Shown: piece by piece, positions 12,701-19,199 of the stretch
Layout of the letters: each line of letters opens with the position of its first letter
Position numbering within the stretch: the stretch's first letter is position 1
Assembly: GCA_046331625.1 (NCBI GenBank)
Contig: JAXLQL010000003.1
Location: 248,001 to 312,000 of the forward strand
From: JAXLQL01 sp046331625
GTDB taxonomy: Bacteria; Acidobacteriota; Terriglobia; Bryobacterales; Bryobacteraceae
Length of the DNA stretch: 64,000 bases
Reading direction: 5' to 3'
Made by a program: the position numbers and the translations under genes
The notes under the pieces: generated by a model
What the model was told of the DNA's origin: nothing
What the model saw: only the letters and a program-made list of their open reading frames with translations
Databases searched by the model: none

Positions 12701-13593
12701 CGGTCCTGCTCGACCTCAAAGAGACCAACCCCGCTCGCCGCTGGAAGGCGTTCGCCTACTATCCCGTCAATGGCGGCACGGCGCTGCTCGTCTACTTCTC
12801 GCCCGACGGGCGCAACTGGACCCAGCAGAATTTCACCGCGCCCTCAGACTCGGATCGCACCACGGTTTGGTTCGATCCTTTCCGCAACGTCTTCGTCGAC
12901 AGCAATCGCTACCGCACGCTGCTCCCGGCCGCAGGCGGGCGGCCAGGCTACAACGCCCGCGCGCGTACCTACGCCGAAAGCACCGACCTCCTCACTTGGC
13001 GGAACGGTGGCGCCGATATCGACCAGCGCTTCTGGACTGGTCCTGACTATCGCGATCCGCTGTTCTACGCCGACCGCGCCTCTACTTACCCCGAGCTGTA
13101 CAATCTCGACGCCGCTCCTTATGAAAGTCTGCTCGTCGGTTTGTTCAGCTTCTATCATCCCGGACCCGACAACGTTACCTTCAACGCCGGTCCGGATCTG
13201 TTGGAAATCGAAGAGGGCTTCTCGCGCGACGGGTTCCAGTGGTGGCGTCCGAACCGCGCGCACGGCGAAGGGCGCGCCTTCATCGCCTCCGCCAATTACA
13301 CCGGTCCCTGGAACGGCTACAACACGCAGTCGGCGGGCGGCGGATTCCTCGTCGTGGGCGACGAATTGTGGTTCTACTTCTCCGGCCGCGAAGGGCACAA
13401 GGGTAACGATGGCCGCATGTCCACAGGACTTGCCACGCTGCGGCGCGATGGCTTCGTTTCGCTCGACGCGGGGGCGCAGGAGGGCTCGCTGACTACGCGC
13501 AAGGTGCGCTTCACGGGACGGTACCTGTTCGTGAACGTCGACAATCCGGGCGGCGTGCTCAGGCGGAGATCCTCGATGACACGGGAGCGGTGA
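793..13593 (+). CDS. Giant secreted malectin/BACON-repeat protein with a glycosidase-like propeller (5' part; frameshifted at its end)
   Basis: A 4,266-residue open frame with a signal peptide (about residues 1-26, ending ALAQN). Three malectin-like domains are visible (about residues 30-180, 775-925 and 2680-2835), each opening with R-I/L-N-x-GGWG and a W-x-x-DR-x-Y/W block. They separate runs of 6, 18 and 9 BACON-like beta-sandwich repeats of 85-100 residues, with the recurring patterns SLTF, GGGTLNWTA, QPWL and T-Y-x-A-T-I-T. From about residue 3,810 there is a five-bladed-propeller-like region (LFVDDFLIES, VWFDP, DGRNW, LWFYFSGREG) resembling GH32/GH43-like enzymes. Malectin and BACON domains are known carbohydrate or mucin binders, so a cell-surface or secreted glycan-acting protein is inferred. 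One G appears to be missing near 13562-13565. Restoring it extends the propeller with its expected last strands, encoded again at 15048. The last 10 or so residues of this frame are therefore an artefact of the shift. RBS GGGAGG at 781. Confidence 0.85.
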   Translation: MARLVSRGGLLAALVVAGYPAIALAQNASVPLRINCGGWGSDFTDDAGKTWVVDRYYTGGYNTYSPVFPPLNRFALYSTMRQQTTGDVVYRIPLANANYQVTLHFIEMQYNSVGQRVFNVLAQGATALPNFDIRANAGALATPVVKPLPSAVAVTNGILELIFRGVVGPATIAGIEIEADNSTPVLSVSPASLTFASFAGVNPATQNLSITNTGGGTLNWTAVSSQPWLTVTPSGAAPGTATATVNVAGLAAGPYSASITVSSAGANGSPKTIPVSLTLTPPPVISAAPASLTYTATQGGANPVAQVVNITNTGGGTLNWTATSNQTWLTLTPSANSVSAAVSITGLAPNTYNATITISASGATNTPQTIPVSLTVNPAPPTINASPGSLTFSGVQGGANPVAQVVSITNSGGGTLNWTAVSNQPWLTLTPSANSVSAAVSLTGLTPSTYNATITISASGATNTPQTIPVTLTVTAPPTINAAPASLTFTGTQGGANPAAQVVNITNSGGGTLNWTAVSNQPWLTLTPSANSVSAAVSLAGLAPNTYNATITISATGATNTPKTIPVTLTVNPAPPTISASPTPLTFSGVQGGANPAAQVVNISNTGGGTLSWTAVSNQAWLTLTPSANSVSAAVSLTGLTPNTYNATITISAAGATNTPQTIPVSLTVLGPPSLTVSPLTMAFSTTQGGSAPAAQNLSIGNSGSGTVSWTAVSNAAWLTVTASGTAPSTAAVNVSPTGLTAGTYNGQITVTATGAQNSPQTVAVTLTVSSQPTFQTLRINPGGWGVDWVDAAGKTWVADRNWTGGYNFYSAFGSPFSAMLSTARMQIQASTDLRYQIPVPNGDYQVTLHFVELQTSTVGARKFHVLQNGATVLSNLDVRSEAGFAVELVKVLPTVTVTGGIVDLIFRAVAGQAMVSGIEIAQAAPVVVPPAIGVSPASLTFTGVSPAPQTVNITNSGGGTLTWAAASNQPWLTLTPSGASVSAAVSTAGLAPGTYNATITISATGASNTPQTVPVSLTVPSPVINFSPSSLSFTGTQGGANPAAQVLSITNAGGGTLSWTATSNQAWLTLTPGANSVSAAVSLTGLTANTYNATITIAAVGATNTPQTVPVTLTVSAAPPTISFSPAALTFSGVSPAAQTVSVSNSGGGTLNWTATSNQPWLTLTPSANSVSAAVSTAGLAPNTYNATITIAATGATNTPQTIPVTLTVPAPAINFSPSSLSFTGTQGGANPAAQVLNVTNSGGGTLTWTAVSNQPWLTLTPSANSVSAAISLTGLTANTYSATITINAAGATNTPQTVPVTLTVNAAPPTISFSPASLTFSGVSPAAQTVNVSNSGGGTLNWTATSNQPWLTLTPSANSVSAAVSTAGLAPDTYNATITIAATGATNTPQTIPVTLTVPAPTINFSPASLTFTGVSPAPQTVNITNSGGGTLNWTATSNQPWLTLTPSANSVSAAVSTAGLAPNTYNATITIAATGATNTPQTVAVTLTVPSPTINFSPGSLTFTGTQGGADPVAQVLGITNLGGGTLNWTATSNQPWLTLTPSANSVSAAVSLTGLTANTYNATITISAAGATNTPQTVPITFTVNAAPPTIGFSPSSLTFAGNQGGANPAAQVLNVTNSGGGTLNWTATSNQPWLTLTPSANSVSAAVSLTGLASNTYNAAITISATGATNTPQTIPVTLTVAQGPILSATPTSLSFSGEAGAAAPTAQSISVTTAGSGTLTWTAASNQPWLTLTTGANSISAAVSTTGLTPNTYTGAITITATGAAGSPQSIPVSLTVTAPPTLTTAPASLTFNGVEGGANPLAQSISVTNSGGGTLTWTAVSNQPWLVLTPAANSVSAAVILTGLTAGTYNATVTVTATGAQGSPKTIPVTLTVDPPPSLTAAPISLTFTGTQGGSNPAAQTINVANGGGGTLTWTAVSNQPWLTLTSGANSISAAVSLTGLAPNTYNATITVAAPGAQGSPKTIPVTLTVDPPPTLTVAPTSLTFTATQGGANPAAQNSDVTNSGSGTLNWTATSNQPWLTLTSSANAISAAVNIAGLAANTYNATITVTAPGAQGSPKTIPVTLTVAQGPTLSLTPTTLSFTAVQGGANPATQSIAITNPGTGTVDWTAVADQPWLAVTPSGTAPSTLVATVTTGALTPATYNATITVTAPGAAGSPKTIPISFVVSPPPTLSVAPASLTYSGVQGGTNPAAQTLSVTNSGSGTLTWIAASDQPWLTLTPSANSVSAAVSLAGLAPNTYNATITVTATGAQGSPKTIPVTLTVTAPPSISLAPTTLTFTAVDGDPDPAAQSIAISNGGGGTLTWTAASNQSWLTLAPTSGSGPGPVSATASIAGRTSGTYNAVITITATGASNTPQTVPVTLTVQPRPPTLTRSPATLTFTATQGGSNPVAQNISITNTGGGTLNWTATSDQPWLTLGAPSGAAPSTLAANVSINGLQPGNYTATVTISAAGATGSPQTVAVSLTVQPQPSITLSVNSLSFGGLEGAANPPAQTVTVNTTGATFNWTAASDQPWLTLTPTSGSTPGSVSVRPNIGSMTGGAYSANVTFTAPGALGSPKTLPVQFVITPNPPAPNVTPTSLSYSIPVGGGNPAGQTISITNQGAGSFTWTATANQSWLTVTPASGAAPATPSISVNSTGLTAGTYSGAVTVLTSASSTPIVVNVSFSVTALPPFTPIRLNSGGWGEVVTEEGKAWAIDRYYINGYNVYAAQSVNGAFSAVYSTARNGAFGGDVTYRVPVPSGTYQVTLRFIETQVNNPGQRVFNILLNGAVAVQNFDILTQTQKFTPLVKTLPPVVVSGTQLEVRLQSVTNEATLSALEIEQPSYTDPPGATLSVTPASLSFVAQAGTNPASQALSISNAGVGTLNWTASSNQPWLTLSTGAGSGAANITISANTTGLTPGAYNATLTITATGAIGSPKTIPVTLAVGSPPAVLSATPSSLSFTGTAGGANPASQSIQVSNTGGGTLSWSAASNQPWLTVSPASGSGNAFVSASVALAGLAPGTYSGAVTISATGAQGSPKTLSVSLVVAAAPPVLSAGPSSLAFTATQGAAAPAAQAIAISNTGGGTLSWTATSNQPWLTVSPASGSAPANLAVNASHATLTPGTYTAAVTVTAAGVQGSPQVIPISFTVLAAQPALDVTPASLSFTAMQGQSNPAAQSLSVANLALGALGWTATSDQPWLTISPASGATPSAISVSAALGTLAPGTYTGNVDVTAAGATGSPKRIPVAFTVNAPAPEITTAPTGLSFTATQGGTAPAQQSISITNTGTGTLNWTATANQTWLIVTPSGTAPSTLAAQVAPGSLTAGTYNATITITSAGAVGSPKTIPVSFVVNPAPPTLSVAPVSLTFTAFEGGAAPASQSLNLSNPGSGSLTFTASSNQAWLAVSPTSGPIPTAVTVSVSPTGLTAGTYTASITVTSAGAAGSPATIPVTFTVSTPPTLSVSTSALTFAGAQGAANPPAQTVDITNAGTGSLNWTASSAQSWIVLSPASGSAPATLSVTANTTGLTPGSYNGTIVVTAASAAGSPKVINVALTVSAPPVNLSLTPTSISFLGSEGGSTPPAQTITVASSGAALTWTASTTSPWIVVGPSTGSTPATFSISANLAGLTQGQYTGTVAIAAPGAQNSPQSVGVTLTVGAQANITLTPSNLSYSIAESGPNPAAQTVSIAIQSASPVAWTAYSTQPWLTVSPNSGTGNGVLTVGILAAGLQAGAHAGAIEIATPGTAGPVRTVSVSLSAAIPAPQITTAASLSAQVTAGASSGPRTVAIGNSGGGTLSWTATSSQPWLVLSQAAGSVPSSTRPGVAWNPPPVAGSPTILPTGATGGTTLSNGIVLPAQWPPTRARTQDYQVPSYLVSPPGLIGIDNGRQLFVDDFLIESTTLGRTRYMPRMHPGNPILAPAANQTIAIPYSDGVWFDPADSKFKLFYFGPSAYQVYLTESTDGKTFSLGVPVFNIGSGRDAATVLLDLKETNPARRWKAFAYYPVNGGTALLVYFSPDGRNWTQQNFTAPSDSDRTTVWFDPFRNVFVDSNRYRTLLPAAGGRPGYNARARTYAESTDLLTWRNGGADIDQRFWTGPDYRDPLFYADRASTYPELYNLDAAPYESLLVGLFSFYHPGPDNVTFNAGPDLLEIEEGFSRDGFQWWRPNRAHGEGRAFIASANYTGPWNGYNTQSAGGGFLVVGDELWFYFSGREGHKGNDGRMSTGLATLRRDGFVSLDAGAQEGSLTTRKVRFTGRYLFVNVDNPGGVLRRRSSMTRER
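1342..12205 (+). repeat. Array of about 33 full BACON-like repeats plus one half repeat
   Basis: Coding tandem repeats inside the giant gene, with units mostly 270-300 bp. Counting by the SLTF...W...QPWL pattern gives six units before the second malectin domain, 18 before the third and nine and a half after it. Units in the 5' third (for example around 1650-2800 and 3840-5800) are very close to each other in DNA as well as protein, while later units (8200-12000) are more divergent. One sub-class lacks the QGGANPA loop and is 12-15 residues shorter (around 3590, 4140, 4720 and 5000). The close DNA similarity is what recombination between units would produce. It also makes the locus hard to assemble. 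Confidence 0.85.
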
Positions 13594-15034
13594 TCGCGCC
13601 GTTCACGCGCGCCAACTCGGCTGTGGTGAGCGTCAACAAGACGCTCCAGGCGATGAGTTGGACGGGCGTGGCCGATCTTTCCTCTCTGATCAACCGGCCT
13701 GCGAAGTTCCGTTCTACCTGACCAACGGGAAGCTGTACTGTTCTGGGTGAGCGCGAACACGAGCGGCGCGAGCAACATGCGGCGCGGTGGTCCTGGGTTC
13801 ACGACTGCGGTGGATGCAGTGCACGGCGCTGCTGTCTACGAAGTGTTGCGCCAACGGTCAGTTCGTCGCAGTTGACCTCGCGATCAACGCCGCATCGCCG
13901 ATCCGGGAACCTACACGCACAAATCGATATTACAGACGGAGGTGCGGCGAACTCGCCCTCGTCGATTCCGGTGACGGTTACGGTCACCGCGCCACCGCTC
14001 TATCTCTCGGTCTCGCTACGACGCTGACGTTCACCGCCTTGCAAGGGGGGCAAACCCGGCAGCGCAGAGCGTGGCGATCGCCAATCTCGGAAATGGATCG
14101 CTCGGGTGGACTGCGACTCGAACCAGACGTGGCTGACCGCGTCGCCTTCGAATGGGACGGCGCCGTCGAACGTTTCGGTGGGTGTTTCCACGGCGGGACT
14201 CGCGGCAGGGACCTACAACGGTACGGTCACGGTGACGGCGCCGGGCGCGCCGAACTCGCCCAAGACGATCGCGGTGACGCTCAACGTGGCGGCGGTGTCG
14301 CCTGCGTCACTGACGTTCAATGGCGCGGGAACGCGAGACGGTCACGGTCACCGGACTCACCGGCTGGACAGCGACTTCGAGCCAGCCTTGGCTGACCATC
14401 ACGCCGTCGGCGAACTCGTTCACCGCCACTGCCTCGACGAACGGACTCGCAGGCGGGACCTACTCCGCAACGATCATGGTGGGTCCGTTGGCGATCCCGG
14501 TGACGCTCAATGTCGCCAGCCGTTTCGCCGGCATCCCTCACGTTCAATGGCGCAGGAACTCAAACCGTAACCGTGACTGGCGTCGTATGGACGGCGACAT
14601 CGAACCAGCCGCTAGCTCACGATCACGCCGTCGGCGAACTGTTCACCGCCACCGCCTCGACGAACGGACTCGCAGGCGGGACTTACACCGCAACGATCAC
14701 GGTCGGGCCGCTCACGATCCCAGTAACCCTGAACGTCCCCGCCGTGTCGCCCAGTTCGCTCACCTTCAACGGCGCAGGAACCCAGACGGTCACGGTCACC
14801 GGACTCACCAACCGGACTGCCACCTCTGATCAACCCTGGCTCACCATCACGCCATCGGCGAACTCGTTCACCGCCACCGCCTCGACGACCGGACTCGCGG
14901 GCGGGACCTACTCCGCAACGATCACGGTGATCCGCTGACCATTCCCGTGACGCTGAACGTCCCCTCCGTGTCACCGTCTTCGCTGACATTCAATGGTGCG
15001 GGAACGCAGGCCGTAACCGTGACTGGGCTGTCAA
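13594..15034 (+). pseudogene. Damaged extra copy of the propeller end and repeat units
   Basis: This stretch has no long frame. It starts with the out-of-frame continuation of the propeller domain (shifted by the missing base near 13563). From 13655 onward it reads as a near-identical but error-laden copy of 15035-16203: the same text with many single-base gains and losses (for example around 13715, 13740, 13775, 13830 and 14335) that scatter the coding sequence over all three frames. It also carries one extra repeat unit of about 220 bp (about 14515-14735) that the second copy lacks. The join at 15034/15035 falls mid-codon inside a repeat. The pattern of indels without matching substitutions looks more like poor consensus at a collapsed or wrongly joined repeat than slow decay. 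Real tandem duplication followed by decay cannot be excluded. Confidence 0.7.
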
Positions 15035-16203
15035 GAGTTGGACGGGCGTGGCCGATCTTTCCTCTCTGATCAACCGGCCTGTGAAGTTCCGGTTCTACCT
15101 GACCAACGGGAAGCTGTACTCGTTCTGGGTGAGCGCGAACACGAGCGGCGCGAGTAATGGTTATGTGGCGGCGGGTGGTCCTGGGTTCACGACTGCGGTG
15201 GATACGGCCGGCGCCGGCGTCTACGGAAGTGTTGCGCCAACGGTCAGTTCGTCGCAGTTGACCTACGCGATCAACGCCGCATCGCTCGATCCGGGAACCT
15301 ACACGGCACAAATCGATATTACAGACGGAGGTGCGGCGAACTCGCCCTCGTCGATTCCGGTGACGGTTACGGTCACCGCGCCACCGCTCTATCTCTCGGT
15401 CTCGCCGGCGACGCTGACGTTCACTGCCTTGCAAGGGGGGGCAAACCCGGCAGCGCAGAGCGTGGCGATCGCCAATCTCGGAAATGGATCGCTCGGGTGG
15501 ACTGCGACTTCGAACCAGACGTGGCTGACCGCGTCGCCTTCGAATGGGACGGCGCCGTCGAACGTTTCGGTGGGTGTTTCCACGGCGGGACTCGCGGCAG
15601 GGACCTACAACGGTACGGTCACGGTGACGGCGCCGGGCGCGCCGAACTCGCCCAAGACGATCGCGGTGACGCTCAACGTGGCGGCGGTGTCGCCTGCGTC
15701 ACTGACGTTCAATGGCGCGGGAACGCAGACGGTCACGGTCACCGGACTCACCGGCTGGACAGCGACTTCGAGCCAGCCTTGGCTGACCATCACGCCGTCG
15801 GCGAACTCGTTCACCGCCACTGCCTCGACGAACGGACTCGCAGGCGGGACTTACACCGCAACGATCACGGTCGGGCCGCTCACGATCCCAGTAACCCTGA
15901 ACGTCCCCGCCGTGTCGCCCAGTTCGCTCACCTTCAACGGCGCAGGAACCCAGACGGTCACGGTCACCGGACTCACCAACTGGACTGCCACCTCTGATCA
16001 ACCCTGGCTCACCATCACGCCATCGGCGAACTCGTTCACCGCCACCGCCTCGACGACCGGACTCGCGGGCGGGACCTACTCCGCAACGATCACGGTCGGT
16101 CCGCTGACCATTCCCGTGACGCTGAACGTCCCCTCCGTGTCACCGTCTTCGCTGACATTCAATGGTGCGGGAACGCAGGCCGTAACCGTGACTGGGCTGT
16201 CAA
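13655..16203 (+). repeat. Tandem direct duplication, offset 1,380 bp
   Basis: The copies are 13655-15034 and 15035-16203. Both open with the same text (gagttggacgggcgtggcc) exactly 1,380 bases apart, and both end at the same ctgtcaa position of a repeat unit. Copy one is longer by one repeat unit and carries many indels; copy two is in frame throughout. Deleting copy one and restoring the single missing base near 13563 makes 793-17258 one frame of exactly 5,029 codons including the stop. Confidence 0.8.
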
Positions 16204-17258
16204 ATTGGACGGCGACTTCGAATCAGCCTTGGCTCACCATCACACCATCCGCGAACTCGCTCACGGCGACGGCATCGACCACGGGTCTTGCAGGTGGGAC
16301 GTACACGGCGACGATCACTGTGGGTCCGCTGACGATTCCGGTCACGCTCAATGTCGCGGCGGTTTCGCCGGCTTCGCTGACGTTCAATGGTGCGGGAACG
16401 CAGACCGTAACCGTGACTGGACTGTCAAATTGGACGGCGACATCGACCCAGCCGTGGCTCACGATCACGCCATCGACGAACTCGTTCACCGCCACTGCCT
16501 CGACGACCGGACTCGCGGGCGGGACTTACACGGCAACCATCACGGTCGGCCCGCTGGCCATACCCGTGACCTTGAATGTCCCCGCCGTTTCGCCGTCGGC
16601 ACTGACCTTCAACGGCTCCGGCACCCAGACGGTCACTGTCACCGGCCTCACCAACTGGACCGCCACCTCCGACCAACCCTGGCTCACCATCACGCCATCC
16701 GCGAACTCGTTCACGGCGACTGCATCGACCACGGGTCTTGCAGGTGGGACTTACACGGCGACGATCACTGTGGGTCCGCTGACGATGTCGGTGACGCTGA
16801 ACGTCCCCGCCGTTTCGCCGACATCCCTCACGTTCAATGGTGCGGGAACGCAAACCGTAACCGTGACTGGGCTGTCAAATTGGACGGCCACATCGAACCA
16901 ACGCTGGCTCACCATCACCCCATCCTCCAACTCGTTCACCGCCACCGCCTCCACCACCGGACTCGCCGGCGGCACCTACACCGCCACCGTCACCGTCGGC
17001 TCACTCACCATCCCAGTAACGCTTAACGTCCCCGCCGTAACCCCAACCTCCCTCACCTTCAACGGCCCCGGATCCCAAACCGTCACCGTCACCGGACTCA
17101 CCAACTGGACCGCCACCTCCGACCAACCCTGGCTCACCATCACCCCATCCACTGACTCCTTCGCTGCAACCGTATCCACCACTGACCTTGCCGCTGGCAC
17201 CTACATCGCGACCATCACCGTCGGACCCCTCACCGTCCCCGTCACCCTCACCTTCTGA
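15048..17258 (+). CDS. 3' part of the giant repeat protein (propeller end, half BACON repeat, short-repeat array)
   Basis: This 736-codon frame begins at a GTG that is an internal valine of the propeller, so it is a continuation of the gene starting at 793 and not a gene of its own. It encodes the expected final part of the propeller module (DLSSLINRPVKFRF, LYSFWVS, GYVAAGGPGFT), then the second half of a BACON repeat (LDPGTYTAQIDIT, SIPVTVTV), one full BACON repeat, and seven shorter units of about 75 residues (225 bp). The short units carry SLTFNGAGTQTVTVTG, NWTAT, QPWLTITPS and LAGGTYTATITVG. They are BACON-like but lack two of the loops of the long units. The protein ends VTLTF-stop, with no sorting signal or membrane anchor visible. 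The next gene starts 12 bases downstream. Confidence 0.75.
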   Translation: MADLSSLINRPVKFRFYLTNGKLYSFWVSANTSGASNGYVAAGGPGFTTAVDTAGAGVYGSVAPTVSSSQLTYAINAASLDPGTYTAQIDITDGGAANSPSSIPVTVTVTAPPLYLSVSPATLTFTALQGGANPAAQSVAIANLGNGSLGWTATSNQTWLTASPSNGTAPSNVSVGVSTAGLAAGTYNGTVTVTAPGAPNSPKTIAVTLNVAAVSPASLTFNGAGTQTVTVTGLTGWTATSSQPWLTITPSANSFTATASTNGLAGGTYTATITVGPLTIPVTLNVPAVSPSSLTFNGAGTQTVTVTGLTNWTATSDQPWLTITPSANSFTATASTTGLAGGTYSATITVGPLTIPVTLNVPSVSPSSLTFNGAGTQAVTVTGLSNWTATSNQPWLTITPSANSLTATASTTGLAGGTYTATITVGPLTIPVTLNVAAVSPASLTFNGAGTQTVTVTGLSNWTATSTQPWLTITPSTNSFTATASTTGLAGGTYTATITVGPLAIPVTLNVPAVSPSALTFNGSGTQTVTVTGLTNWTATSDQPWLTITPSANSFTATASTTGLAGGTYTATITVGPLTMSVTLNVPAVSPTSLTFNGAGTQTVTVTGLSNWTATSNQRWLTITPSSNSFTATASTTGLAGGTYTATVTVGSLTIPVTLNVPAVTPTSLTFNGPGSQTVTVTGLTNWTATSDQPWLTITPSTDSFAATVSTTDLAAGTYIATITVGPLTVPVTLTF

Positions 17259-17270
17259 CTTGCGGCTATC

Positions 17271-18674
17271 ATGAAAGGCTCCGCGCCCGACATGCCTCGC
17301 CCATTGCTCGCGCTCGCCGCGGTCCTCGCCGCCTACGCCGTCATCGCCTTTCTGCTCGTTCCCGCCAACACGCTGACCGGATTCCCCGTCCACCACGATG
17401 ACTTCCGCAATCTCTCCTGGATCCACCCCACGCTCCCCGAACCTGCCCGCCCCGTCTCCGGATTTCTCCTCACGCTGCTGAGTTCGTTCGGCATTCCTAC
17501 CTACTACATTGCCCTCCATGCACTCGTGGTCGCCTATGCCGCCCTCGTGATCGCCGCACTCGCGCGCCTCTTCCACCTCCGTCCCGCGCCCCCCGCGCTC
17601 GCCTTCGCAGCCGCCCTCGCCCTGCTCAGCGTCGAAACCATGGTCGAGTTCTCCAAATACACCGGACTCATCACCGGGCTCCTCTCTGGCGTCACCGGCG
17701 CCGCTGCCGTCGCGCTGCTTCTCTCTCGTCCCTCGCGCCCCGCCACCCTCGCCGGCGCCATCGCCCTCACCGCTCTCAGCGGATTCTCCAAAGAGGACTT
17801 CCTCCTGCCGATCCTCATCACCGCAACGCTCCTGGCCTGGGAACAACGCGACCGCCGTTCCATCGCCCTCCTCGGCGCCATCGGACTCCTCACCGCTGCC
17901 GTCTTCGCCTACAACCGTTCCGTCAGCGCCGTCTACACGAGCGGAGCAAGCCAGTTCTATCGTCAGGACTTTCGCCTTTCGAGCATTGCCATGGTCGCCG
18001 AACAGTACTTGCTCACCAGCCGTGGCGCAGCCATCGCAGCTCTGCTCCAACTCGCCACTCTCACCTGGAACGTCATCGCCGCCCGCCCCATCCCGTGGCC
18101 CCGCATGCTCGCTTTCCACGCCATCGCCACATCCATCGCTTTGCCTTACCTCTGCCTTCCTGGCCACACTGCGCCCTACTACGTCTTCCACTGGGCACCC
18201 TGGCAACTCGCCGGCGGCATCCTCGTTCTTTGGAAACTTCGCCCCGGGATCCCCGCAGCCGCCGCCATCGCCGCCCTCGTGCTTTGCTCCATCGCGCTCA
18301 CCCAATCCACCCGGCGAAGCATCGTCGAGTGGTATCGCACCAACCAGACCGTCAACCGCAACATAGTCCGCACGCTCGAAGCCAATCGCGCCTTGATCGC
18401 CCCGCATCCCACCGCCGCCGTCGAAGGCGCTCCACCGCTCAGCCCATGGTTCGCCACCAGCGGCGAGTTCCTCGTCAACCGCTTCGGATTCCCCAATCGG
18501 TGGCTCATCCGCACGCCCCTCGACGGTAGTTTCGCCCGCGAATTTCAGGCTCGCGCCGGATCGCTCACCATGGGACGCAACACCGTCGTGCCTCTCGACT
18601 CCGAGCTTCCACCCGGCGTGCCGGTTGTCAAGCTAGCACCCGGCGGCAACGGAACCGCGAGCGCCGCACGATGA
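17271..18674 (+). CDS. Polytopic membrane protein, GT-C-like
   Basis: A 467-residue protein with about 9-11 hydrophobic segments in its first 370 residues and a soluble C-terminal tail of about 90 residues. The first periplasmic loop contains HHDDFRNLSW; an acidic pair in that loop is typical of GT-C type glycosyltransferases that use lipid-linked sugars, but overall similarity is too weak for a substrate call. Many bacterial membrane proteins with this layout act in cell-envelope glycan assembly. It begins 12 bases after the giant surface protein and its ATGA end overlaps the Nudix gene, so the two downstream genes are translationally coupled. A role in glycosylating the secreted protein is possible but is only inferred from position. 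Confidence 0.7.
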   Translation: MKGSAPDMPRPLLALAAVLAAYAVIAFLLVPANTLTGFPVHHDDFRNLSWIHPTLPEPARPVSGFLLTLLSSFGIPTYYIALHALVVAYAALVIAALARLFHLRPAPPALAFAAALALLSVETMVEFSKYTGLITGLLSGVTGAAAVALLLSRPSRPATLAGAIALTALSGFSKEDFLLPILITATLLAWEQRDRRSIALLGAIGLLTAAVFAYNRSVSAVYTSGASQFYRQDFRLSSIAMVAEQYLLTSRGAAIAALLQLATLTWNVIAARPIPWPRMLAFHAIATSIALPYLCLPGHTAPYYVFHWAPWQLAGGILVLWKLRPGIPAAAAIAALVLCSIALTQSTRRSIVEWYRTNQTVNRNIVRTLEANRALIAPHPTAAVEGAPPLSPWFATSGEFLVNRFGFPNRWLIRTPLDGSFAREFQARAGSLTMGRNTVVPLDSELPPGVPVVKLAPGGNGTASAAR

Positions 18675-19156
18675 AAGCCAAACGCAGCGCCGGAATTCTC
18701 CTCTATCGCCGCACCGCCAGCGGCGTCGAAGTTTTCCTCGTCCATCCCGGCGGACCCTTCTGGGCTCGCAAAGACGAAGGCGCGTGGTCCATCCCCAAGG
18801 GCGAGTTCGACGAAGCCGAAGACCCGCTCGAAGCCGCGCGCCGCGAGTTCCGCGAAGAGACCGGCGCTGATCCTGGCGAGCGATTCATCCCTCTCGGCGA
18901 AGTCCGCCTCCGCAGCGGCAAGGTTGTTCTCGCTTGGGCCGCCGAAGGCGACCTCGATCCTGCCCGCCTCGTCAGCAACACCTTCTCCATGGAGTGGCCG
19001 CCGCACTCGGGCCGCATCCAGCACTTCCCCGAGGTCGACCGGGGCGAATGGTTCTCGCCCGGCGCCGCGCGCCACAAATGCAATCCGGCGCAGAACGCTT
19101 TCCTCGACCGTTTGCTCGCCGCGCTCGCGACCGGTCCCGCTCACCTCCCGCGCTAA
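18671..19156 (+). CDS. Nudix hydrolase
   Basis: A 161-residue single-domain Nudix protein. The Nudix box G-x5-E-x7-REUxEExGU is complete (G44, E50, R58-E59, E62-E63, G65), giving the Mg-binding helix for hydrolysing a nucleoside diphosphate linked to another moiety. The N-terminal strand SAGILLYRR followed by VEVFLVHPGG fits the small housekeeping Nudix type that handles dinucleoside polyphosphates or related compounds; the substrate cannot be read from sequence. The start codon overlaps the upstream stop (ATGA), so it is read in an operon with the membrane protein. The last 10 residues are low complexity. Confidence 0.9.
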   Translation: MKAKRSAGILLYRRTASGVEVFLVHPGGPFWARKDEGAWSIPKGEFDEAEDPLEAARREFREETGADPGERFIPLGEVRLRSGKVVLAWAAEGDLDPARLVSNTFSMEWPPHSGRIQHFPEVDRGEWFSPGAARHKCNPAQNAFLDRLLAALATGPAHLPR

Positions 19157-19199
19157 AATGAAAGAGCGCGCGCCACCGGTCGACGCCTCGCGGTAAAGA

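Noticed and set aside
1342..17258. Tandem DNA repeats as a CRISPR array or satellite
   Set aside because: Units are 225-300 bp, coding, in frame and translate to BACON-like domains, with no short repeats, spacers or cas genes.
15048..17258. Independent gene starting at 15048
   Set aside because: The GTG is an internal Val of the propeller and there is no RBS. The sequence continues the giant gene once the duplication is removed.
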